40,372 nucleotides of DNA from Mariaggregatimicrobium sp964498785. GTDB lineage: Bacteria > Zhuqueibacterota > Zhuqueibacteria > Thermofontimicrobiales > Thiofontviventaceae. The stretch is taken from contig CAZCJL010000061.1 in assembly GCA_964498785.1 (NCBI GenBank), forward strand, positions 1 to 40,372, given 5' to 3'. Of the stretch, positions 34,621 to 40,372 are shown in pieces. The stretch's first letter is position 1. Each line of letters starts with the position of its first letter. A program made the position numbers and the translations under genes. A model generated the notes under the pieces. The model had not been told where the DNA came from. It worked only from the letters and a program-made list of their open reading frames with translations, and did not search any database.

Positions 34621-34647
34621 GACTAAAATATAGTCATAATTTTAGTC
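34621..34647 (-). promoter_or_regulatory. Dyad operator/promoter of the toxin-antitoxin pair
   Basis: GACTAAAAT (34621-34629) and ATTTTAGTC (34639-34647) are a perfect 9-bp inverted repeat with a 9-base centre that contains a further TAGTC. It lies 27 bases upstream of the antitoxin start in A/T-rich sequence with -10-like hexamers on the minus strand, the usual place for autoregulation by the antitoxin. Confidence 0.6.
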
Positions 34648-34720
34648 TAATGCAAGGAAAATTTTTTTAGAAATTATCGATCCTCCGTATGCGGATTATA
34701 GAAGATCAATTCAATCGGCT

Positions 34721-35704
34721 CTATTCCTTCCGTGAATACTGATAAATAATTTCCCCTTCTTTATTCACAAAGGTCATAATCAATTCATTTTCCTTTGCAG
34801 TGCACAGGGAGAATCCGGAATCCGGGCTGCCAAATTGCGTACCGTCGATTTTTATCACTTTTCGCGTTTGTGAAGCCGATGTGTTCACGAAATAATCAAT
34901 TTTGGAGTTAGTCACCTGGATATGCTGAAAAGTATGGATATGCCCGCTCACCATGAAATCGACGCCATATTTATCGAGTATCGGCTGAAGTCGCTTCTGT
35001 AAATCCGTGCGTTCAGATTCGGATTTCGTCGTCCCCGCGTAGATAGGATGATGACCCATCACGATTTTCCATTTGGCGTTGGAAACCGCAAGCGTGGAAT
35101 CGATCCAGGCGAGTTGTCGTTCCATGGACTGTTTGGCAGCGTCCGAATGTTCATCATGACTTTTGCGGTACTTGTCGATCAATGGCACGGTATCAATGAA
35201 CAGCAGCAGCGCATCAACATCGTCGGTAACTTCTTCGGTGATGGCATAATATCGGGCCGGCATTTCCCAGCGCCGGCTGATCGCAGCATAGTCAAGCACT
35301 GCCTGAGTATTGCCTTCATATTCGTGGTTCCCCAGTACCGGATGCCACGCCAGCATCAATTCCGGATGTTTGTAAATCCATTCGAAATTTGTATTCCACA
35401 AAGGATCATGAACCGAGCGCACACCCTGAAAATGGTGCGCATCTCCTATCATAGCAACAAACTCCGGATCAGCGATCGCGGCGACCACGCCCATCATTTC
35501 CGCGACTGGTTTCTGATCATAATATCCGTTTCTGCCCAGATCATTGGCAATCATAAACGTAAAATGACCATCCAGTTCCGCCAGCGCCTGCGCATGTTTA
35601 GGCACAACACTTTCGCTCTGACCGTACACTACTGCCTGTAGGGCTGTGGCAAACACGAGGATCAACACAGTCAGTAACAGAATTCGCAATTTAATCGGTT
35701 TCAT
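34721..35704 (-). CDS. Secreted purple-acid-phosphatase-like metallophosphoesterase
   Basis: A signal peptide (about 1-29) precedes a calcineurin-like metallophosphoesterase domain most like tartrate-resistant acid phosphatase: ANDLG (D55), GDAHHFQGV (D88), GNHEYEGN (N126, H127), VMGHHPIYAG (H218) and SGHIHTFQ (H255, H257). In purple enzymes the third residue after the second Asp is a Tyr iron ligand; here it is His91, so the metal site is probably not the classic purple Fe(III)-Tyr centre. AGGAGG stands just before the start (35708-35713, minus strand). It would hydrolyse phosphomonoesters outside the cytoplasm. It is transcribed away from the Cas6 gene and has no obvious operon partner. Confidence 0.88.
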   Translation of the reverse strand: MKPIKLRILLLTVLILVFATALQAVVYGQSESVVPKHAQALAELDGHFTFMIANDLGRNGYYDQKPVAEMMGVVAAIADPEFVAMIGDAHHFQGVRSVHDPLWNTNFEWIYKHPELMLAWHPVLGNHEYEGNTQAVLDYAAISRRWEMPARYYAITEEVTDDVDALLLFIDTVPLIDKYRKSHDEHSDAAKQSMERQLAWIDSTLAVSNAKWKIVMGHHPIYAGTTKSESERTDLQKRLQPILDKYGVDFMVSGHIHTFQHIQVTNSKIDYFVNTSASQTRKVIKIDGTQFGSPDSGFSLCTAKENELIMTFVNKEGEIIYQYSRKE

Positions 35705-36052
35705 ACAACCTCCTTCAGATGATTATTCATAATCCAAAAATCCAGCGATTTACGCGCCAGGATCAGGATTGTTTTCTATCCCAAAAATATATTATTAGTA
35801 ATATAAATAATTTTATGCATTATTGCAACCCTGATTTGCATAATTAAGTTCACCCCGAACTTTAAACAAAAATGTAAATAAACGCTTAAAAATGACTCGA
35901 AGTCCAATTAATGGGTTGTGTCTTATCAAAATTGTGGTAAACCGGATGGAGAGATATGATTGATATCTGTTTGTTAATCACGTTACAAAGGCATTGTCGG
36001 ACGTATTGTTACATCTCACATTATCTGCCCACAATTTTCTCAGAATAAATGA
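35705..36052. other. Gene-free gap upstream of the phosphatase
   Basis: No coding frame is supported. An inverted repeat TTATGCA (35813-35819)/TGCATAA (35837-35843) lies about 110 bases upstream of the phosphatase start and a small A/T palindrome (ATATTA/TAATAT) at about 35788-35803 is closer; either could be a regulatory site for the minus-strand gene. The rest is A/T-rich sequence without recognisable structure. Confidence 0.35.
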
Positions 36053-36241
36053 TCAAATATTTTTCATCATGTCCCATTGGATGAGGATTTTTTCCAACGT
36101 TGGCGTGTCCACGAAATTTTTATTGTGTTGATAAATATCGACCAGACAATTGTAGCACAGATTATTGATTACCCGCGGGATCCCCTTGGCCTGCTGAAAG
36201 ATTTCTTCACACAAAGCAACAATAATATAATAAATTTCCAC
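36053..36241 (-). pseudogene. C-terminal remnant of an ExeA-like AAA ATPase
   Basis: The roughly 62-residue frame (from a GTG) contains EIFQQAKGIPRVINNLCYNCLVD followed by a TPTLEKIL helix; the core GIPRVINNLC is the sensor-2/lid signature of ExeA-type AAA ATPases, including those that accompany transposases. The full proteins are about 250-300 residues, with Walker motifs that are absent here, so this is the tail of a truncated gene. It abuts the Cas6 promoter and suggests that a mobile element or deletion once broke this junction. Confidence 0.55.
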
Positions 36242-36260
36242 TAAATTTCTATATTTGCTA

Positions 36261-36289
36261 TTGACATTTACATTTCTTTATCATATATT
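36261..36289 (+). promoter_or_regulatory. Near-consensus sigma-70-type promoter for the Cas6 gene
   Basis: TTGACA (36261-36266) and TATATT (36284-36289) are separated by exactly 17 bases. Transcription would begin near 36296, leaving an 88-base leader before the Cas6 ATG at 36384. It is the closest match to the consensus seen in the window. Confidence 0.65.
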
Positions 36290-36383
36290 ATTTATTAATC
36301 TTCACTTGAGCTTCTTTTGCCAACTATAAATTTATCAATCCGTGCTTTTCCCCGTATTTTTGAAAATTAAAATTGGGGTAAAA

Positions 36384-37349
36384 ATGGTTGAAAATTTTCG
36401 TCTTCCTTCTCTCTGTTATCTGAAAATACGATTCACATTAATTTCTCAACAAGAATGTGTTTTACCTTCCTGGAAAGGCTCCACCCTTCGCGGTGCGTTT
36501 GGACATGCATTAAAAAGCACTGTTTGCACCATGCAACGAAACCAAAAATGCGTGGACTGCCTGTTAAAGTCCCAATGCGCCTACACCCGCCTTTTCGAGA
36601 CCTTTGTCACCGAACCGCCGACCCGTTTTCTCAAAGGACAGATTTCCTCGCCACGACCCTTCATTCTCGAATGCCGGCAATCCCAAACCGAATTCCAGCC
36701 CGGTGACGAGCTTGTTTTCAATATAATTTTATTAGGCGATATCGTTCAATATATGCCATACATCGTCTTTTCCGTTTACCGAATGGCGCAGCGGGGATTG
36801 GGAGCACGCCGCCATCCCTTCCGGCTGCGGGAGGCATACTGCCAGCAATTTCCTGATGAATGGCAAAAATTATACAATGGCGACAGCGAACAAATCCTGT
36901 TTTCGCCGCAGCCGATGCTTTTGCAACAGAACGGTACCACAGACTCTGTACCAAAATCAACTGAAATTAAATTTCTCACTCCCACCCGCATCGTCTATCG
37001 CAACCAGCTTGTCAGCGAATTTTCTTTTCGACAGCTAACGTTTAAAATGCTGCGCCGGATTTTGGAGCTGGCACATTTCTATGCCAATCCTGATGAAATA
37101 AATTGGGAATTTCGTGAGATGTTAGTCGCTGCCGATGACATAAAAATTACGCGCCGAAATCTCCACTGGAAAGATCGGGACCGATACAGCAACCGCCAAA
37201 AAACAAAACTAAAAATGGGTGGGTTCACCGGCAGCATGACGTTGGAAGGAGATTTGTCTCCTTTTTTGGATTTGCTTGCTTACAGTGAAGTGGTGCATGT
37301 TGGAAAGGGTGCGACGTTTGGGCTGGGGGAAATAGAAATGTCGTTGTAG
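36384..37349 (+). CDS. cas6: CRISPR pre-crRNA processing endoribonuclease Cas6
   Basis: A RAMP-fold endoribonuclease that cuts CRISPR precursor RNA within repeats. The N-terminal LPSWKGSTLRGAFGHAL segment is typical, with His41 as a candidate catalytic residue. A four-Cys cluster follows (C48, C56, C59, C65), common in the longer Cas6 branch (PF10040-like). The C-terminal glycine-rich loop VGKGATFGLGEIEM (Gly307, 309, 313, 315) is diagnostic for RNA binding. A frame opens at 36342, but the ATG at 36384 is preceded by GGGGT and begins the conserved part (321 aa). It has its own strong promoter, and a membrane protein lies 85 bases downstream. No other cas gene and no repeat array is in the window, so its partners lie elsewhere or it is an orphan. 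Confidence 0.85.
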   Translation: MVENFRLPSLCYLKIRFTLISQQECVLPSWKGSTLRGAFGHALKSTVCTMQRNQKCVDCLLKSQCAYTRLFETFVTEPPTRFLKGQISSPRPFILECRQSQTEFQPGDELVFNIILLGDIVQYMPYIVFSVYRMAQRGLGARRHPFRLREAYCQQFPDEWQKLYNGDSEQILFSPQPMLLQQNGTTDSVPKSTEIKFLTPTRIVYRNQLVSEFSFRQLTFKMLRRILELAHFYANPDEINWEFREMLVAADDIKITRRNLHWKDRDRYSNRQKTKLKMGGFTGSMTLEGDLSPFLDLLAYSEVVHVGKGATFGLGEIEMSL

Positions 37350-37434
37350 TGTATTTGTATTTTTCATTCGTTAAGATTTGTAAAAATTGTAATAGAAGTC
37401 AAAAGATAATTCTTTGACCAACAGGAGAAAAATC

Positions 37435-37905
37435 ATGAATGAAATTCCCACAAAACAGCGGGAACGACTCATCGGTATGACCGATGAACTTCTAATTCGG
37501 AGAAAAGAAATTCTCAGGCTTATTGTACTGGTCATAATTGCCGCATTAGCAATGGGATTTATTACCGAAATTGTATTTTCCTGGTTGGACGGAAATTCAT
37601 TAACACTAATTCAAAAAATTATTTTTTTAATTTCCACTGTATTACTAATTATTTGCATCATTTGGGCTTTGCGAAGCTATGCCGGTGAAATTGTTAAAAA
37701 AATCCATTTTGAATTTATCATCCCGTTTGAAAATAATGAAAATTTAAAAGTTTTTAATAATCAATTTTATAAGCCGTTAAAACCTTTAAAAAATTCAGTA
37801 CCGGCATTCATCGATGAACTATTCAAGAATGAAAATGAAAATAACCAGTTGATTATTAAAGCCTGGAAAACTCTGGTAGTTAATGGCAAAAGCTTAAGGG
37901 GGTGA
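37435..37905 (+). CDS. Small two-helix membrane protein, possibly cut short by the group II intron
   Basis: I do not recognise the family. Two hydrophobic helices (about residues 32-52 and 62-80, around LRLIVLVIIAALAMGF and IIFLISTVLLIICIIW) lie between a short charged N-terminus and a soluble C-terminal part of about 70 residues rich in Asn, Lys and Phe. ATG 37435 is chosen over an upstream TTG because ACAGGAG (37421-37427) precedes it. The last codons run into the GGGGGTGAG sequence that may be the start of the group II intron, so the natural C-terminus is probably lost or restored by splicing. Position behind cas6 makes a CRISPR-associated membrane accessory possible, but nothing in the protein shows this. 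Confidence 0.65.
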   Translation: MNEIPTKQRERLIGMTDELLIRRKEILRLIVLVIIAALAMGFITEIVFSWLDGNSLTLIQKIIFLISTVLLIICIIWALRSYAGEIVKKIHFEFIIPFENNENLKVFNNQFYKPLKPLKNSVPAFIDELFKNENENNQLIIKAWKTLVVNGKSLRG

Positions 37906-37930
37906 GATATGAGGTTGCATCTCACCCCCT
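37897..37930. other. Strong hairpin at the probable 5' boundary of the intron
   Basis: AGGGGGTGAGAT (37897-37908) pairs perfectly with ATCTCACCCCCT (37919-37930) around a 10-base loop. It spans the stop codon of the membrane-protein gene. It may be the first stem of the intron RNA (intron starting GTGAG at 37902) or an exon hairpin recognised as target; no T-run follows, so it is not a standard terminator. Confidence 0.6.
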
Positions 37931-38125
37931 AAACTGCTTGAACTCTAATGACCAGTGATGCTTTGCATCATCTATAGGAAGACCAGTTGAAACCTATACT
38001 CTATTTGCTTCGATGAAGGCGGTCAAGTCATCGAAGATAACACCTGATAGAGACACGTTACAATGAGTAATGGTAAGGTTGTGAAAGGAGTGCCTAAGTC
38101 AATCTATAAAACGTCTGACTTGTAC

Positions 38126-38238
38126 GGAACACGGGATTGTCCCGCCAAAGCGGGATGACGGAGTTCCAATAGTAGTCGTGGGAGTAACGCCCCACCAGGG
38201 AAAACGGGAAAGCCGTTTACAGGGCGAAGTGGAACAGG
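38126..38238 (+). ncRNA. Group II intron domain III-like RNA segment
   Basis: GGAAC (38126-38130) pairs with GTTCC (38163-38167). It is followed by AATAGTAGTCG, a GTAACGCC segment and GGGAAAGCCGTTTACAGGGCGAAGTGGAACAG, the last quoted here in parts as AAAGCCGTTTACAGGGCGAA and GTGGAACAG. Comparable AGTAGTCG..AACGCC..TTTACA.GGC.AA.GGG.ACAG order precedes the ORF in Ll.LtrB and other bacterial introns. A GC-rich hairpin (38140-38155) of the same type as that at 17373 is embedded in it. Confidence 0.6.
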
Positions 38239-38275
38239 TAAGTCAAATCTCATGTAAATTAAGAGAAACAGCGAA

Positions 38276-40177
38276 ATGCGTATTGCTCTTAAATATATCG
38301 AGATTGTTCGCCAACGTGGCGAAAAAGGTTTAACACTCAAACGCGTGTACAAAAACATCCTTAATCGTGAATTGTTCTTAATGGCTTATGCCAATTTATA
38401 TGCGAATGCGGGAGCTACTACTGTAGGGACTGATCCAAAAGACACTGTTGATGGAATGTCCATCAGACGAATTGACAGATTAATAAAGCGATTACGGCGC
38501 AGGAGATACCACTGGAAAGCGACACGACGGACAAGAATACCTAAAAAGAATAGCAACAAAAAGCGACCATTAGGAATACCAACATGGAATGATAAGTTAA
38601 TTGAAGAAGTTCTCCGTATTGTTCTATCAGCATATTACGATGTTCAATTTTCGAGTCATTCACATGGATTTCGGAAACAACGTGGCTGCCATACCGCATT
38701 ACAGGAAATACGCTACACATGGACAGGCACACGATGGTTTATCGAAGGCGATATTAAAGGATGTTTTGACAACATTGATCACGATGTTTTGCTCGAATTG
38801 CTGAGTCGAAGAATAAAAGACCGGAGCTTGCTAAAATTACTCAAAGGAATGTTGAAAGCTGGCTATATCGAAAACGGAACATACCATGATACGTATTCGG
38901 GGACACCACAAGGGGGAGTGCTTAGTCCCCTGCTTGCAAACATTGTATTACACGAATTGGATTCGTATGTTGAGCAGGAGTTGATACCAAATTATACCAA
39001 AGGAAAAATGAAGCGCCGTGATCCCGAATACAATCGGCTAAATGTAGCAATGACTTATGCCAGGCAAAAAGGACAAATTGCTAAATACAAAGCGTTGCGG
39101 GAACGGAAACGATACCTATCTTCCCAAGTGACCAACGATCCTGAATATCGGCGATTGCGGTATGTTCGATATGCTGATGATTTTCTGTTGGGCTTTATTG
39201 GTACACGAGAAGAAGCAGAACAGATAAAGCGCAAATTAGATCAATTCCTGAAAACACTCAACCTGGAAATGTCAGCCGAGAAAACGCTGATAACCCATGC
39301 GACAACTGGACATGCTCGTTTTCTGGGATATGAAATTACGATTGCACAAGATAATCATCGGCAAACCAAAGATTACAAACGGCAAAACAAAGTGAAACGC
39401 CGATCTATTAATGGATGTGTGATTTTTCTGATACCAAAAGATGTAATCAATGAACAGAGTCGAATATTCAATCGCAAAGGTAAAGTAGCCTGTCGACCTT
39501 ATCTGATACGATGCAGTGATTTTGAAATTGTACTAAATTATGGGATTGAATTTCAGGGTTTAGCCAATTACTATGCGCTTGCTCATAATATATCGAGCCT
39601 GTACAAAGTCAAATATCATTACATCATGTCATTGGCAAAAACATTGGCAGCCAAGCACAGAAAAAGTGTACGGTGGGCATACCGAAAATACAAACGAAAG
39701 TCAGGATACGGTGTTACCTGCTTTGTCGTTGAAGTTAAAAGCAGTGATAAGTCGGGGAAAATACATCGAGCGCAGTTTGGGAATAAACCTTTACGCCGTC
39801 AGAAAACGGCTGTTATTAATGACAGGAAAGCAGAGTTATATCGGAGTGGCAATGAATTAATAAGCAGATTGCTTGCCGATCGTTGTGAACTGTGCGGATC
39901 AAACGATGATGTTCAGGGACATCATGTGCGCAAATTAAAAGATGTGAAAGAGAAATATCGAGGACGGAAACAGATACCAAAGTGGGTACAGTTCATGACA
40001 TCAAGGAATCGAAAGGTTGTTTTTGTCTGTCATTCCTGCCATGTAAATATTCATAATGGAGATTATGACAGCCGCAAAGTAGAATCAAGACTTACTGGAG
40101 AGCCGTATGACACGGAAACGGTCAAGTACGGTTCGGAAGGGGCTTGTTGGAAAAGTGTCCCTTTGAATGTTAATTGA
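38276..40177 (+). CDS. ltrA: Group II intron reverse transcriptase/maturase with HNH endonuclease
   Basis: The multifunctional intron protein (633 aa) that aids splicing and carries out retrohoming. The RT domain covers about residues 60-330: RPLGIPTWNDKLIEEV, SHGFRKQRGCHTAL, FIEGDIKGCFDNIDH, GTPQGGVLSPLLANI and the catalytic RYADDF (Tyr299-Asp302). The maturase X domain follows (about 400-490), and the C-terminal HNH nuclease has CELC (537-540), a central GHH and CHSCH (585-589) with a final HNG. All catalytic residues are intact, so the element may be active. The order and sequence resemble chloroplast-like class introns. The last 25 codons overlap RNA domain V. The ATG at 38276 has a weak ribosome-binding site. 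The gene symbol follows the lactococcal archetype. Confidence 0.93.
   Translation: MRIALKYIEIVRQRGEKGLTLKRVYKNILNRELFLMAYANLYANAGATTVGTDPKDTVDGMSIRRIDRLIKRLRRRRYHWKATRRTRIPKKNSNKKRPLGIPTWNDKLIEEVLRIVLSAYYDVQFSSHSHGFRKQRGCHTALQEIRYTWTGTRWFIEGDIKGCFDNIDHDVLLELLSRRIKDRSLLKLLKGMLKAGYIENGTYHDTYSGTPQGGVLSPLLANIVLHELDSYVEQELIPNYTKGKMKRRDPEYNRLNVAMTYARQKGQIAKYKALRERKRYLSSQVTNDPEYRRLRYVRYADDFLLGFIGTREEAEQIKRKLDQFLKTLNLEMSAEKTLITHATTGHARFLGYEITIAQDNHRQTKDYKRQNKVKRRSINGCVIFLIPKDVINEQSRIFNRKGKVACRPYLIRCSDFEIVLNYGIEFQGLANYYALAHNISSLYKVKYHYIMSLAKTLAAKHRKSVRWAYRKYKRKSGYGVTCFVVEVKSSDKSGKIHRAQFGNKPLRRQKTAVINDRKAELYRSGNELISRLLADRCELCGSNDDVQGHHVRKLKDVKEKYRGRKQIPKWVQFMTSRNRKVVFVCHSCHVNIHNGDYDSRKVESRLTGEPYDTETVKYGSEGACWKSVPLNVN
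40100..40134 (+). ncRNA. Group II intron domain V
   Basis: GAGCCGTA (40100-40107) pairs with TACGGTTC (40127-40134). The distal stem TGAC..CG/CG..GTCA has one bulged A (40112) and a GAAA tetraloop (40115-40118); a two-base bulge (40125-40126) lies on the 3' side. The catalytic AGC triad is at 40101-40103. This is the canonical hairpin of the ribozyme active site and fixes the intron's strand and class. Confidence 0.9.
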
Positions 40178-40305
40178 AATCTAATATAAAGGGATAACTC
40201 GCTGGTTTGCTACCTTACTGCTATTCTCGGCGGTCTTTTGTGTTTGAGAGTGGTAATGAAAGGCTATTTTTTTATTCAAGGTTTTGCCTTTTAATTCCGC
40301 AGGCA

Positions 40306-40348
40306 ACTTAACCTTGACCGAACCCCGCAGTCAACACGCAAGTTAGGC
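40306..40348 (+). other. attC-like inverted repeat downstream of the intron
   Basis: ACTTAAC (40306-40312) fits the inverse core RYYYAAC and GTTAGGC (40342-40348) fits the core GTTRRRY of integron attC sites; inner segments TTGAC (40314-40318) and GTCAA (40330-40334) are complementary, as the L boxes of attC are. The 43-base span is shorter than typical attC sites. No integrase gene is in the window. The rest of 40199-40372 contains no supported gene. Confidence 0.3.
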
Positions 40349-40372
40349 GCAATTAGGCAGGTAAAAAACGGT

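Larger units (their letters stand above)
37902..40198 (+). mobile_element. Group II intron encoding a reverse transcriptase/maturase
   Basis: A self-splicing retroelement. It contains a structured 5' RNA region of about 370 bases, a domain III-like segment (38126-38238), a maturase gene in the domain IV position, domain V at 40100-40134 and a domain VI-like stem (TCCCTTT 40158-40164 with AAAGGGA 40188-40194). The 5' end is proposed at GTGAG (37902-37906), near the GTGYG consensus, and the 3' end at AAC (40196-40198). Both ends are estimates good to perhaps ten bases, and the 5' part is short for a IIB-type intron, so the true start could lie further left. The insertion lies at the end of the membrane-protein gene behind cas6. 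Confidence 0.8.

Noticed and set aside
35048..35641. A 197-codon plus-strand frame inside the phosphatase gene
   Set aside because: It is antisense to a well-supported metallophosphoesterase and has no ribosome-binding site or known motif.
38276..40177. Reverse transcriptase as a CRISPR-associated (Cas1-linked) RT
   Set aside because: It has the intron maturase X and HNH domains and is followed by a textbook domain V, so it is a group II intron protein; no Cas1 domain is present.
36000..40372. A CRISPR array near Cas6
   Set aside because: No direct repeat of 25-40 bases with regular spacing is present on either side of the Cas6 gene; the repeats seen are single inverted repeats.
1..40372. 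tRNA or rRNA genes
   Set aside because: No cloverleaf with a T-loop GTTCGA-type signal in proper context and no rRNA-like stretch was found.

Overview
The window looks like a chromosomal segment from a Gram-negative bacterium of the FCB group, probably of the Calditrichota/KSB1/Ignavibacteria type rather than a classical Bacteroides. Two secreted proteins end in a type IX secretion sorting domain with the PNPFNP motif and an LLK tail. The TonB-dependent receptor is of the Xanthomonas/Caulobacter type and has no SusD partner. Several exported enzymes carry twin-arginine signals. The species assignment is inference; no rRNA or tRNA gene is visible.

Positions 1-34000 form one large carbohydrate locus on the + strand, apparently for a sulfated polysaccharide or glycoconjugate. 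It opens with a TonB-dependent receptor (302-3190) and two tandem parallel beta-helix proteins with T9SS tails (3291-7352), closed by an intrinsic terminator. A second unit (7546-20462) encodes mostly exported enzymes: three S1 sulfatases, a TIM-barrel isomerase-like protein, a Tat-exported Gfo/Idh/MocA oxidoreductase, a ceramidase-fold protein lacking the usual Ser, a GH3 protein, and finally a cytoplasmic AGE-family sugar epimerase. The epimerase overlaps a deoxyhypusine-synthase-like protein, followed by a PfkB kinase fused to a HAD phosphatase (20452-23464). A third block (23586-33975) holds a second GH3 paralogue, an SSS symporter, a DegT-type aminotransferase, a fourth sulfatase, a cytoplasmic Gfo/Idh/MocA oxidoreductase, an MFS transporter and a second TIM-barrel isomerase.

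The likely flow is binding and import at the outer membrane, periplasmic desulfation, glycoside cleavage or oxidation, inner-membrane uptake, then cytoplasmic epimerisation, phosphorylation, oxidation and perhaps transamination. Oxidoreductase/isomerase pairs occur once with export signals and once without, suggesting a redox route to glycoside breakdown in two compartments. A 40-bp element containing TGTTTTTAAC repeats lies upstream of both the receptor and the first sulfatase and is a good candidate operator for an unseen regulator.

From 33972 the content changes. A minus-strand ParE/RelE-Phd toxin-antitoxin pair with its own dyad operator is followed by a purple-acid-phosphatase-like protein and a broken AAA-ATPase remnant. 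A solitary Cas6 gene follows, with a near-consensus promoter, then a small two-helix membrane protein whose end coincides with a group II intron (about 37902-40198). The intron encodes a reverse transcriptase/maturase with an HNH domain and has a clear domain V. No CRISPR array lies in the window. The last 170 bases hold an attC-like inverted repeat.

Several intergenic gaps carry short perfect palindromes of a dispersed family, intact and half copies, plus a remnant of a decayed second ceramidase-like gene.
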